Below, piece by piece: positions 8,012-16,115 of a DNA stretch of 38,305 nucleotides; positions within the stretch are counted from its first letter, which is position 1, and each line of letters starts with the position of its first letter. The translations under genes and the position numbers were made by a program. This DNA comes from WRDS01 sp964492775. GTDB lineage: Bacteria > Actinomycetota > Coriobacteriia > Anaerosomatales > PHET01. The notes under the pieces were generated by a model, which was not told where the DNA came from, made no database searches, and saw only the letters and a list, made by a program, of their open reading frames with translations. Location of the stretch: positions 1 through 38,305 of the forward strand of contig CAZBLH010000019.1 in NCBI GenBank assembly GCA_964492775.1, in the 5' to 3' direction.

Positions 8012-8947
8012 CTACTCGGCGAGCAGGGCCTCGAGTTCGGCTTCGGCTTCGGGCTCCTCGAGCAGGGCTTCGAGTTCGGCCTTGCGTGCGTTCTTCGGGA
8101 TCTCGATGCCGCGCGCGGCCAAGACCGCTTTAATGTCTGCAGTCTTCGGTGCGACAGGGACGACGAGCACGCCCCACTTCGTCACGTTCGCGATCTCGAC
8201 GTAACGCTCGGGGGTCACCTCGAAGACCTCGCCGAGCTTGCGGTGGACAGCGGCCTTTCTATCCAGGAACGGGTGGGTGCATTCAACCTTCATGGTCTGC
8301 TCCTCATAAGGGGACGGTTCGGAGAACAGCTTCTCGAGCGTCGGCAGGAACTCGGCGAAGGTAGCCTCGTCGGTCGAGAGCCATGTCCGTGTGTCGATAT
8401 CGTCCGGCAGCGCTGACTTCTTGGCGTTCTCGCCTCGTGGGGCATCCGAGTGGAAGAGGTTGCCGTAAAGCGTCATGTACTGCGTGCCGGGAGGGGTCAT
8501 GAGACACGCCAGTAGCTCACGCTTGCGCACGGGGCGCGGAGTATGCCCCTCGAAACAGCGCGGATCCGTGATGCCGACCCCCTCGAGCATCGCGGCGGTC
8601 TTGCGCATGCTCTCCGACCACACCCCGCTGGACCTGTCAGCCACGGCTCGGCACGTGCCGATGTGCGTCCAGTGCGGCTCGGCTGGACGCAAGATCAAGT
8701 AATCGTCGTTCATCAGGATGAAGGGGTCGGATACCTCGGGGTGAGAGGCGATCGCGGTCACGAGCGCATGGCCGTTCTCGTAGCGCCCTCCGGTCTGCTC
8801 GATCGCCACGTGGCACACCTCGGAAGATAGCCAGCCGGGGTCGGACCCAAAGACCCACACGCGGTCGTGCTCCATGTTCACGAGTGAGCGCAGGGAGTAG
8901 CGCAGCTCCTCGTTCTCGCCTGGGCGGATGTAGTAGACGGCATCCAT
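8012..8947 (-). CDS. Stealth-like sugar-phosphate transferase with HeH/LEM-type C-terminal motif
   Basis: 311 residues. The N terminus has the conserved regions of the Stealth family (hexose-1-phosphotransferases of capsule synthesis): MDAVYYIRPG, ELRYSLRSL at about 14-22, a WVFGSDPGWL segment, and PFILMNDDYLILRP at about 74-87, whose Asn-Asp-Asp is the usual metal/nucleotide-sugar site. Near the end, DIKAVLAARGIEIPKNARK resembles an HeH/LEM helix-extension-helix motif often appended to phage proteins, followed by an acidic Glu/Ala/Leu tail. No membrane segment is seen. The gene directly follows the major capsid gene, and capsid and tail-tube proteins both end in Ser-rich tails, so virion modification is the suggested job. 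Capsule alteration of the host is an alternative. Confidence 0.7.
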   Translation of the reverse strand: MDAVYYIRPGENEELRYSLRSLVNMEHDRVWVFGSDPGWLSSEVCHVAIEQTGGRYENGHALVTAIASHPEVSDPFILMNDDYLILRPAEPHWTHIGTCRAVADRSSGVWSESMRKTAAMLEGVGITDPRCFEGHTPRPVRKRELLACLMTPPGTQYMTLYGNLFHSDAPRGENAKKSALPDDIDTRTWLSTDEATFAEFLPTLEKLFSEPSPYEEQTMKVECTHPFLDRKAAVHRKLGEVFEVTPERYVEIANVTKWGVLVVPVAPKTADIKAVLAARGIEIPKNARKAELEALLEEPEAEAELEALLAE

Positions 8948-8995
8948 ACAGTCGAGGAGGGAGCGCCGGTTTCCCGACGCCCCCTCCGGGCTGGT

Positions 8996-9946
8996 CTAGG
9001 CAGATGCCGAACCGGAAGCGGAAGCGGAACCGGAAGCAGAAGCGGAAGCGGAAGCGGAAGCAGAAGCGGAAGCGGACGGTGCGAGCTCGTAACCGAAGTA
9101 GACACCCTTCGACTTCTCGGTGAGCACCCACGCGTCGTGGTACGCGTAGTAATCCCAGCGGTCGAGGTCGCCCTTCTGGTTGACCTCGGCGGGGAAGAAC
9201 CGGTTGACGGTGTGCTTCGTGTCCGCGAACACGGCTTCAGGATCGATGACCGCGAACTGCAGGAGGTTTCCGGTGAGCGTGAATCCACCGGCCGAGGAGG
9301 TTGCGCCAGCGTCGACCGTGACGGCCGTGGACCACGAGCCGCTCGGCACCTCGACGACCTTGCTCAGGCGAGTGAGGAAGCGCGCCTTCTTCTCGGTCAT
9401 CGCAGCAGAGTCGAGCAGGTCGAGCACCTCGGGCGTCGCGTACCCGATGCAACGGTCCACAGGGGCGCCGGCATCTGCGATCTTGACGAGGGCGGCGTTG
9501 GTCGCGGCGATGGCGGTCGCGGAGTTGGTGATGTTGACCGGGACCTTGTGGGTCGCGTGCGCACCGGCGTAGAACCGGGCGAAGCGGATCGCGTCGACCT
9601 CGGGAACCACGTGCCGCTCCATGTAGACCTTCGAGAGGCGAGCGATGTCGGAGACCCGGGCGGCCTCGTCAACATCGGTCACGACGGTCTGCAGCGTACG
9701 GCCGCGCTTATACGCATAGGTGTAGCTGATCCAGTCCTGCACGACGTCGCCCTCGGGCATGACGCCGCCGACGACGTTTCCCATGCCGACCATGCTGATT
9801 CGCGGCAGCTTGAACGTGCCTGCAAGATCGGCCGGGCGGACGAACGCGGGCTGGACGTTCAGGTCACTCGTCAGAGAGGCTACCGCGTATCCTTCATCGA
9901 GCTTCGAGGTGATGTGCGCAATGGCAGCCTCGAATGAGTTTCCCAC
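8996..9946 (-). CDS. Major capsid protein with Ser-Ala tail
   Basis: 316 residues. Size, position directly after the scaffold gene and sequence style (WISYTYAYKRG, MERHVVPEVDAIRFARFYAG) fit the HK97-fold major capsid proteins of A118/SPP1-like phages. The body ends near residue 290 (a Tyr-Glu-Leu-Ala-Pro). It is followed by 13 serine dipeptides: seven Ser-Ala, one Ser-Gly, two Ser-Ala, one Ser-Gly, two Ser-Ala. The DNA of this tail is a near-perfect hexanucleotide repeat. A tail like this cannot be part of the HK97 fold and should extend from the shell, giving several hundred exposed serine arms per capsid. Confidence 0.88.
   Translation of the reverse strand: MGNSFEAAIAHITSKLDEGYAVASLTSDLNVQPAFVRPADLAGTFKLPRISMVGMGNVVGGVMPEGDVVQDWISYTYAYKRGRTLQTVVTDVDEAARVSDIARLSKVYMERHVVPEVDAIRFARFYAGAHATHKVPVNITNSATAIAATNAALVKIADAGAPVDRCIGYATPEVLDLLDSAAMTEKKARFLTRLSKVVEVPSGSWSTAVTVDAGATSSAGGFTLTGNLLQFAVIDPEAVFADTKHTVNRFFPAEVNQKGDLDRWDYYAYHDAWVLTEKSKGVYFGYELAPSASASASASASASASGSASASGSASA
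8998..9022 (-). repeat. 25-bp direct repeat, copy 2 (end of major capsid gene)
   Basis: Identical to 3314-3338. It encodes the last residues of the capsid tail and the stop region. Confidence 0.9.
9006..9078 (-). repeat. Hexanucleotide microsatellite encoding the Ser-Ala capsid tail
   Basis: About twelve near-perfect units of the plus-strand hexamer GGAAGC, with single-base variants GGAACC and AGAAGC. A gain or loss of six bases keeps the frame, so tail length can change by slippage without destroying the capsid gene. Variation among relatives would be expected. Confidence 0.85.
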
Positions 9947-9952
9947 TTATGT

Positions 9953-10492
9953 TCACCCTTTCTTTGCGGGAAAGACCGCGTCAACGGCGGCGATCAGGTC
10001 GCTGCCGTCCTCGGTCCCCGCTGGTTGTCCTGCGGAATCCTTCCTCTTCACCGGAGCGAAGAAGGACGGATACTCGGATTTGAACGATTCCGGCTCGAAC
10101 CCCTTCTCGGGGTCGATCATGGCCTTGGCGGCCTTGAGCAGCTTGTCGGGGACACCGGCACCAAGAAGCGCGGTATCGAGCGCGTGGTCCTTCTCGCGAG
10201 CTTCGAGCTTCGCTTTCCACTCGCTCTCTGATTCCGTCGCGCTGGCCTTGAGTTCAGCGATCTGCTTCTGCAGCTCTTCTGCGCTCTCGCTCTTGGCGGA
10301 AAGCTCGCCGATCTGCTTCTGCAGCTCCTCGACCTTGGACTTATACTCCTCGCGCTCGGAGGCAATGCGGTTGTGCTTGTCCTCGGAGACGATCTTCGTG
10401 AGGTCGATCACGTTGCCCTTGTCCGACACCGCGATCGGGTCGCCATTGTCGTCGAGCACGAGCTTGCCGTCGTCGTCCTTCCTGAACTTCAT
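9953..10492 (-). CDS. Capsid scaffolding protein (Gp20-like)
   Basis: About 179 residues from the ATG at 10492; an ATG six codons earlier lacks a better ribosome site. Residues about 40-110 form a long charged coiled coil with repeated Lys-Gln-Ile and Ala-Glu-Leu steps. The C-terminal part (a Pro-Glu-Lys-Gly-Phe segment, later PSFFAPVKRK) matches the phage minor structural Gp20/scaffold family. The scaffold directs capsid shell assembly and then leaves. It precedes the capsid gene by six bases. The 91 bases before it (10493-10583) contain no gene. Confidence 0.85.
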   Translation of the reverse strand: MKFRKDDDGKLVLDDNGDPIAVSDKGNVIDLTKIVSEDKHNRIASEREEYKSKVEELQKQIGELSAKSESAEELQKQIAELKASATESESEWKAKLEAREKDHALDTALLGAGVPDKLLKAAKAMIDPEKGFEPESFKSEYPSFFAPVKRKDSAGQPAGTEDGSDLIAAVDAVFPAKKG

Positions 10493-10583
10493 CCTGGTCC
10501 GTCCTCTCACTCGGATTCGTCACTCGCGCCGGTGGTCGGCTTGAGTGGACCGGGACCCGTGCCGTGTTGGGATGGTCCGGCCG

Positions 10584-11768
10584 TCAGATAGGGACGGTAG
10601 AGGTGGCGTCACTCGGGGGCCTCGACCCGCGGAGCGCCCTCGGCTGCTCGCGTCCGATGCCGTAGGCCTTCTCGCGGTACCGGTGCCGCGGCAGACCGTG
10701 CGCCTCGGTGAGCTCCCGGATGCGCTTCTGCTGCTTGCCAAGCTTCAGGCGGCCCGCGGTGTCGTCGATGCCGGCGACGCGCATATCGGCGATCTCGGCC
10801 TTCGTCTTGCGGATCGCCCGCTCATAGTCGCGCTGCTTCTGTGTGAGGTCGTAGTACTCCTCGACGGTGTAGGGCTTACCGGTGTCGGGGTTGACAGGAT
10901 GCTCGATCGGGCCGGGAAGCTCGGTGATGCCCGGCCAGTACGGTCCGTAATCGTGCCGACAGTTCGCCCCGTGCAGCCCGGTCACCGTCCCGTAGCCGGT
11001 TTCCTCCTCGAAGCCGGGGTAGAATACGCCGTCGACCTCGCCGGGACCTCCCCGCCGGAACGCCTTTCCCTGCCAGTCCGCGTGTTCGGGGCGCGAACCC
11101 AGGTGCGCGGTCGTCATGACGAGCTCGTGGCCGATAGCGTCGAGGATGCCGTCTGTGATGCGTCCAGAGGCCTGTGCGGCCTGCGTAACCACGTGCCGCC
11201 GCACGGCAGCATCTATCGAGGTGCGAGCGCCGCTCTTATAGTCAATGACCGAAAGCCCTCGGTTACGGAGCTTGCCGACTGCGTCGCGTATGATGCGATC
11301 CGTCGAGTCCCCGGCGTTGTAGCGCGTGATCGCCTCGCCCGCCACGTCGTACCAGAGCCGCTCGGCCTCGCGTGCCATACGCAGGTTGTCCCGGGCGATG
11401 ATCTGAACGAGGCCTTCTGCGGTTTGCGAGGCGATGCGAGCGGATACGGCGGACGCCCCGGATAGCACCGCCCCGGGGTGTGCGTGGGCCACTACCGAGA
11501 GGTCCCATGCGGCGGCATCATTGAGGGCGCCTGTTACGGTCGCCCTGACCTCGAGAGACATCTTGTGCTGTGCCTTGTTGAGCAGCGTCGTGAGCGCGGC
11601 ACGGTTCGCCGCCGCTAACTGATCGAGGGCATGCAGGTCGCGCGCCGAAAGCTCACCACCGGTCGCCAGCGAGCGGATGAGACGGTTCGCCAGGTCACGA
11701 ACGAACGTCTCCTGCGCACCGGAGACGATCGCTTCAGCGAGCGCATCGATCTGTGCAGGGGATAGCAC
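10584..11768 (-). CDS. Minor capsid protein (Phage_min_cap2, SPP1 gp7-like)
   Basis: 394 residues from a GTG directly after the portal stop codon. The N-terminal 250 residues are mostly helical. The C-terminal part contains HLGSRPEHADWQGKAF and HGANCRHDYGPYWPG, hallmarks of minor head protein 2 in A118-like phages, with conserved His and Cys that may bind metal. In SPP1-type phages the equivalent protein enters the capsid with the portal and helps DNA ejection. A small Arg/Lys-rich helical region follows. Confidence 0.85.
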   Translation of the reverse strand: MLSPAQIDALAEAIVSGAQETFVRDLANRLIRSLATGGELSARDLHALDQLAAANRAALTTLLNKAQHKMSLEVRATVTGALNDAAAWDLSVVAHAHPGAVLSGASAVSARIASQTAEGLVQIIARDNLRMAREAERLWYDVAGEAITRYNAGDSTDRIIRDAVGKLRNRGLSVIDYKSGARTSIDAAVRRHVVTQAAQASGRITDGILDAIGHELVMTTAHLGSRPEHADWQGKAFRRGGPGEVDGVFYPGFEEETGYGTVTGLHGANCRHDYGPYWPGITELPGPIEHPVNPDTGKPYTVEEYYDLTQKQRDYERAIRKTKAEIADMRVAGIDDTAGRLKLGKQQKRIRELTEAHGLPRHRYREKAYGIGREQPRALRGSRPPSDATSTVPI

Positions 11769-13142
11769 CTAGAACTCATCGCCGAACGGCTCATCAAAAC
11801 CGGGGGCCATCGCCTTGGCGGTCTTCTCGTCCTCGCCCTTCCACCGTGTGCGATACTCCCAGGGGCGCTGGACTCCTGCGGCGATCTCCTCGAGGTCGAG
11901 CTTCTTCTGAGCCGTCGAGTCCTCGATGACGGAGTCATCGAACATCACCTGCACGACATCGGGGACGTTCAAGCTCTGACCTGTCACGGAGTTGTGCAGC
12001 GCGATCGCGCCCCTGATGATGCGGGTGATCGCGGGAGAGAGCGCGTTCTCGTGCTTCCTGAGCGTGCGGAACAGCCCGCTCTGGTCGGCGATGACCTCGG
12101 TCGCGGTCTTGATGCCGGACTCACCCCCGGTGGTGAAGTACTCCGGGCCGAATCCGGCCCGGGTACCGAGGATCTCGACCGCTGTCTGGAATGCCAGACG
12201 GTTGTCGGCGACGCGCAGGTCGGGGTTGTACTCGTCGATGCCGCTCTTGCCGGGGTCCGTCTCGGTCTTGCGGAACAGCTGCTGGTCCTTCTGCCGGGGG
12301 ACGATCATGTCGCCGTTCTTGTCGCGAGAGAGCATGTCCTCCGAGATGAACAGCATCTTCTGACCTAGGTAGATGTCGCGCCACATGTTGTCGAAAGCGG
12401 TGTCGACGAGCTGGACCGCTCCGATCGCGTCGTCAAAGACGCTCATGCCGAACGGCGACCACTCCCAGTATGGGTTCGCGAGCCCGGTACGAAAGATCGA
12501 GAACATCGGAAGCTCGCTCACGAGTTCGACGCCGATCGCATCATCGTCGACCTGGCGGCCTCGGCTGTCGAAGAGCACGGTGCGCGCGACGTGGTAGCCG
12601 CCCTCGACCGTGTGGATCTCTAGCTGTGTCATGAGTTGCCCGCGGACGAACGTCCGGCTCAAGAACGCCGCCTCGTCGCAGCCGCTCGCGTCATAAGTCA
12701 GCGGGATGATGTGACGCGCGTCGAACCTGGCCACTCCCACGTACGCATCCGGCGTGTATCGCTGCCCCTCGGCGACTCCATGCGCGCGCAGCACCCAGGC
12801 GCCGGTCCCGACCGCGAACGCCTGCTCGATGAGCTCCTGTCCATCGAAGACGAACCGCACGGACTTAAGCCACGATTCGAGCCAGCTGTTCGCGGCCTCA
12901 TCATCCACCGAGATCATCGTGGTCTCCGAGAACAGCAGCGAGGCCCACTCCTGGCACACCATCCGAGCGGGGCGACACGAGAGCCGCTTCACCCTGAATG
13001 TCCGATCGTCGGTCTTCTCCGTGTAGTTGTAGAAGCTATTTTCGGCCATGTACCAGCCGCGCCAGTCCTTAATGCGGTCCGCCATCGGCAGATGCACCGA
13101 ATACCCGAGCCGGCGCAGATAGCCCTTCCAGCCAAGCATCAT
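11769..13142 (-). CDS. Portal protein (SPP1 Gp6 / A118 family)
   Basis: 457 residues, near the normal size for the Phage_prot_Gp6 family. It forms the dodecameric ring through which DNA is packaged and ejected. Recognisable segments are WYMAENSFYNYTEK at the N terminus, the SCRPARMVCQEWASLLFSE helix, and FGPEYFTTGGESGIKTATEV in the stem/crown region. It starts with two consecutive ATG codons, the first sharing a base with the terminase stop (TGATG). The terL-portal-minor capsid-scaffold-capsid order is the standard late order for this phage type. Confidence 0.92.
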   Translation of the reverse strand: MMLGWKGYLRRLGYSVHLPMADRIKDWRGWYMAENSFYNYTEKTDDRTFRVKRLSCRPARMVCQEWASLLFSETTMISVDDEAANSWLESWLKSVRFVFDGQELIEQAFAVGTGAWVLRAHGVAEGQRYTPDAYVGVARFDARHIIPLTYDASGCDEAAFLSRTFVRGQLMTQLEIHTVEGGYHVARTVLFDSRGRQVDDDAIGVELVSELPMFSIFRTGLANPYWEWSPFGMSVFDDAIGAVQLVDTAFDNMWRDIYLGQKMLFISEDMLSRDKNGDMIVPRQKDQQLFRKTETDPGKSGIDEYNPDLRVADNRLAFQTAVEILGTRAGFGPEYFTTGGESGIKTATEVIADQSGLFRTLRKHENALSPAITRIIRGAIALHNSVTGQSLNVPDVVQVMFDDSVIEDSTAQKKLDLEEIAAGVQRPWEYRTRWKGEDEKTAKAMAPGFDEPFGDEF

Positions 13143-14404
13143 CAGACGTTCACCCTTCGCCCGATCACCCGTTCGAGGCCGTAGCGCGTCGCGTCAATCG
13201 AGTGGTTATCACGGTCGGGATAGCCGGACACGTACTCTCCATCCTTCGTGCGCTCAAGCTCGTAGGCCACGAACTCTCGCGCGGCGAGCGGGCAGCGTGC
13301 CGGGTCGATCACGATCCTGGTCCGAGAAGCGAGCCACTTCGTCGCATGGTCGACGCTTCCCGGGCCCTTGACGGCACCGCGCGCGTCGAGCCCGAGGCCC
13401 CGGTACTTCGCTATCGCCTTGGGGTCAGCCGAATCGCACGTCACCGTCTCACGCCTCAAGTTGCCCTGCTCGTCACTGAAGTGCGGCGTGATTCGCTCCA
13501 CCGCCGCCTCGTCTGAGAGCTTCACGCCGGACTCCTCACCGACGAGGTAGAGCGTGCGACGGGGCGCGTCGTAGGCCATGCGCTCGAAGACCCACGGATC
13601 CGGGAAGTAGCCGAAGTCGACGCCGTTGTAGAACGCGCCGAACGTCTTGATCTCCTCGTCGGTGATCTCGCGGATCTCCACGTTGTCGAAGACGTTGCCG
13701 CCGGTGCCGACGGGCTCGCCGAGGTACTCGTGGCGGTAGGCACGCTCGTCGGTCTCCTCGAGCGCGTGTGCGACCGCCAGGAACTCAGGGCCGAGCCATT
13801 CGGCCGGAGCGTCGAGGTAGCAGCTCTCGTGCACGCGCCACGATGCCGGCACGGGAGCCGCCAGCAGACGGTTGACCCAGTTGTCGCGGGACCTCGGCGG
13901 GTTGAAGCTGTAGAAGCACCGGAAGTCCTCGCCGCCTCGCAGGAGTGACTGCCAAACGTTGCGCACCTCGGTCATGCCGCCGAACTGGTCGATCTCCTCG
14001 AACCACAGGATGCCGCAGTAGCCGTGCTCGAACTTGAGGCTCTTGAGCTTCTCGGGTTCGTCCAGGCCCTCGAAGATGATCTTCTGTCCCGTCGCTCGAT
14101 ACGTGATCTCAAGCGGCGAGAGGCTCGCCTTGAACGCCGAGGAGACGCCGAGCACCTGGATCGCCCACAGCACCTGGGCATAGACGGACTTGCGCAACGT
14201 CTTGGCCACCTTGCGCAGAACGACCGCGTTGGCCTCCGGCCGGCGCATGACCGACATGACGACCTCGATCGAGGCGGCTGAGGACTTGAGCGAGCCGCGT
14301 CCGCCCTTGAGCCACCAGTGCGTGTACTCGCCGGATCTGACCTCGCGGTGCAGGTCTGAGAAGGACTCACCGAGCACGGTCGAGACGCGAACCGGCTCAG
14401 ACAT
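13142..14404 (-). CDS. terL: Terminase large subunit (PBSX-type)
   Basis: 420 residues. The ATPase domain has a Walker A-like GGRGSLKSS at 34-42 and a Walker B ending GILWFEEID at about 131-139 with catalytic Glu-Glu. The nuclease domain shows the conserved GVDFGYFPDPW and TCDSADPKAIA aspartates and a final YPDRDNHSIDATRYG. It pumps phage DNA into the prohead and cuts it. It overlaps the small-subunit gene by eight bases. Confidence 0.95.
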   Translation of the reverse strand: MSEPVRVSTVLGESFSDLHREVRSGEYTHWWLKGGRGSLKSSAASIEVVMSVMRRPEANAVVLRKVAKTLRKSVYAQVLWAIQVLGVSSAFKASLSPLEITYRATGQKIIFEGLDEPEKLKSLKFEHGYCGILWFEEIDQFGGMTEVRNVWQSLLRGGEDFRCFYSFNPPRSRDNWVNRLLAAPVPASWRVHESCYLDAPAEWLGPEFLAVAHALEETDERAYRHEYLGEPVGTGGNVFDNVEIREITDEEIKTFGAFYNGVDFGYFPDPWVFERMAYDAPRRTLYLVGEESGVKLSDEAAVERITPHFSDEQGNLRRETVTCDSADPKAIAKYRGLGLDARGAVKGPGSVDHATKWLASRTRIVIDPARCPLAAREFVAYELERTKDGEYVSGYPDRDNHSIDATRYGLERVIGRRVNV

Positions 14405-14840
14405 CGTCGATCACCTTGACGGTGCCGTCGCGTTCGTCGGAGTCGTAGACCCGGAACATCTTGTTGAGCTCGGCGGTCGTCGATACGACGAGCGACGCGG
14501 CCGTCTTCGGCAGGTCTGGCAAATCGCGCTTGCTGTGCTCGTCGTAGTGCACCTTGTGCTCGGCGGTCTCGCGGATGTGCCGTAGCGCGATCTCGCGCAC
14601 CTCAAGGAGCTCGTGAGCGGCTCTTGCACGGTCCCACAGCACGCGTTCGGCCAGTTCTCCGATGAGCTCGTCGTACCTTGAGCGAACCTTGATGGTCGCG
14701 AAGAGCCGTGCGGCGCACTGGTCGATGCTCTCAGGCTTGTAGCGCCGACAATCGTAAGCAGCCGAATAGGCCTTGCGCTGAGAGAGTCCCGCGACAAGGC
14801 CCTGGACGAACTTCTCCTGCTTTGCGGTCAGCCTCGCCAT
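14397..14840 (-). CDS. terS: Terminase small subunit
   Basis: 147 residues. The N terminus, LTAKQEKFVQGLVAGLSQ, is the standard helix-turn-helix signature of the Terminase_2 family, which recognises the pac site and feeds DNA to TerL. The C-terminal half is charged helix. The start has no strong ribosome site; two GTGTCAC repeats lie just upstream. As the first gene of the late operon it likely follows a regulated late promoter. Confidence 0.88.
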   Translation of the reverse strand: MARLTAKQEKFVQGLVAGLSQRKAYSAAYDCRRYKPESIDQCAARLFATIKVRSRYDELIGELAERVLWDRARAAHELLEVREIALRHIRETAEHKVHYDEHSKRDLPDLPKTAASLVVSTTAELNKMFRVYDSDERDGTVKVIDDV

Positions 14841-14847
14841 GCCGCGA

Positions 14848-14893
14848 GTGTCACGGCAGTGTCACCGAAAGTTTTTCGAGAAACTTCGTGATT
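14848..14893 (-). promoter_or_regulatory. Candidate late-operon control region
   Basis: Just upstream of terS are two direct copies of GTGTCAC (14848-14854 and 14859-14865) and a near-palindrome built from GAAAGTTT and AAACTTC (about 14867-14887). It is the only sizeable gap before the late genes. No clear sigma-70 promoter is visible, so an activator may be needed. The function is inferred. Confidence 0.3.
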
Positions 14894-14993
14894 CAGGCGC
14901 CCCTCGGCTCGATCGGCATGGTCGCGACCGCTCGCGACGCGCTGGCCTTCGAGCCGGAAGCCGCCGGACGGCCGAAGAAGTCCTGACGCACAG

Positions 14994-15019
14994 GGGAGCC
15001 GCCCTCGACGACGGCTCCC
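14994..15019 (-). terminator. Candidate terminator between early and late operons
   Basis: Perfect 8-bp inverted repeat (GGGAGCCG and CGGCTCCC) with a 10-base loop, directly after the stop of the last early gene. A U-tract is absent, so termination would be weak or Rho-assisted. Confidence 0.45.
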
Positions 15020-15023
15020 TGGC

Positions 15024-15362
15024 TCACTTCAGTCCGACCAGCTGCTTGAGCCACCCCCGCAGCGCCTCGACGATAGCGTCCCGCAGGTTCGCGAGCGCTC
15101 CCCGTAGCCGCACCAGAGCGCCTGTCATCGTGGTCTCGAACCAGTACGCGGCCTCTACCTCGTCCGGGCCGATCTCGTACCACTCGGCGACTTTATACAC
15201 GGCTTCGCGGAGGCTGTCGTAGCGTGTGGCCTCGGCCTTCACGAGATCGGTGAGCTGGCCGGTCGTGATGCGGTGTCCGTCGAGTCTCCATGCTCCCCCG
15301 CAGGTGTCCTCGGTGGAGACGAGGACGGCGCCGTTGTAGACGAAGCGCTGCTCCTCGCTCAT
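15024..15362 (-). CDS. Small DUF433-like protein
   Basis: 112 residues, ATG in an ATGA overlap with rusA. The segment RLDGHRITTGQL followed by a helix and EIGPDEVEAAYWF resembles DUF433/VapB-like antitoxin-fold proteins (RI-x-G-x-RI-T...). No partner toxin is adjacent. The C terminus (LRGALANLRDAIVEALRGW) is an amphipathic helix. A DNA-binding regulatory role is possible but unproven. Confidence 0.55.
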   Translation of the reverse strand: MSEEQRFVYNGAVLVSTEDTCGGAWRLDGHRITTGQLTDLVKAEATRYDSLREAVYKVAEWYEIGPDEVEAAYWFETTMTGALVRLRGALANLRDAIVEALRGWLKQLVGLK

Positions 15363-15835
15363 GGCATCACCTCCCGATTGATCAAGTCACTTCGGGCGGC
15401 AAGAGAAGGAGACATCGAATCCTTCCGGCCGCCTGGTGAGAGCTCCTGAAGCGCTACGTAGATGTCGGCCTGCTCGGCCCAGAACTTCTCGGTCACCTCG
15501 GATGCGACCTGCTGGTCTCCGACAGCGAAGAACCCGCAGTCCTCCATCACGTCCTTAAGCGCCTTGATGAGGTTATCCGTGTCGGGTTTTGTCGGTTTAT
15601 ACTCACCGTCGCTATGCCGCGCGCCGCATGGCCAGCACCACTTCGTGATGAGCTGCACCGGACCAGTAAGCGGCTCACTTGGCGCGTACGGCGCCACGCG
15701 TGCTCTCAGGGACGACTTCATCTGCTTGAGCTCAACCGAGTCGAAGATGATGGGCTTGCCATGCGCGACGGCGAGCTGCTTGGCCTGGAACGTGGTGCGC
15801 GGCGGCACCATCGGTATGAAGAATGAGAGCCTCAT
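15359..15835 (-). CDS. rusA: RusA-like Holliday junction resolvase
   Basis: 158 residues from the ATG at 15835 (ATGA overlap with the preceding gene). The motif KPDTDNLIKALKDVMED, followed by a Gly-Asp-Gln-Gln-Val segment, contains the conserved Asp, Asn, Lys and acidic residues of the RusA family. It cuts four-way junctions left by recombination or replication so packaging can proceed. One of the usual paired acidic residues (normally Asp-Asp after Gly) reads Asp-Gln here; this could be tolerated. It closes the replication operon. Confidence 0.85.
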   Translation of the reverse strand: MRLSFFIPMVPPRTTFQAKQLAVAHGKPIIFDSVELKQMKSSLRARVAPYAPSEPLTGPVQLITKWCWPCGARHSDGEYKPTKPDTDNLIKALKDVMEDCGFFAVGDQQVASEVTEKFWAEQADIYVALQELSPGGRKDSMSPSLAARSDLINREVMP

Positions 15836-16065
15836 CGGTCTGCACCTCGCCACGTGCCGGTCTTAGGGTCGTAGCTGATGACACCGGCGCTTCTTGCGGC
15901 GTCGAACACGTACTGCATGATCTCTGGTCGGGCGACGAGCCATGCTGCGACCTCGCTCCGCCGGATATCGAACGGCTTCGGCTGTCCGGGTGGCGTGTGT
16001 CGCAGCGGCGGCATTTTCTTCGCGCAGTCGACAGCCCGATGCACCGCTACCCGTCGTTTCGTCAT
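15832..16065 (-). CDS. Small hypothetical phage protein
   Basis: 77 residues, basic at the N terminus. The middle (DIRRSEVAAWLVARPEI, then a Val-Phe-Asp-Ala-Ala segment) has helical wHTH-like character and a C-terminal Asp-Pro-Lys-Thr-Gly-Thr-Trp turn. Similar small proteins often lie before rusA in phages. No function is known to me. It is the first gene after the palindrome array and may be controlled from it. Confidence 0.55.
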   Translation of the reverse strand: MTKRRVAVHRAVDCAKKMPPLRHTPPGQPKPFDIRRSEVAAWLVARPEIMQYVFDAARSAGVISYDPKTGTWRGADR

Positions 16066-16115
16066 GTCGTCACCTGCGCGCGCGCGGCAGTAGGTCCACC
16101 GTCCGGGGGTGTAGC

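Noticed and set aside
15024..15362. Toxin-antitoxin pair centred on the DUF433-like gene
   Set aside because: The neighbouring genes are RusA and the late control region; no PIN-type or other toxin gene is adjacent.
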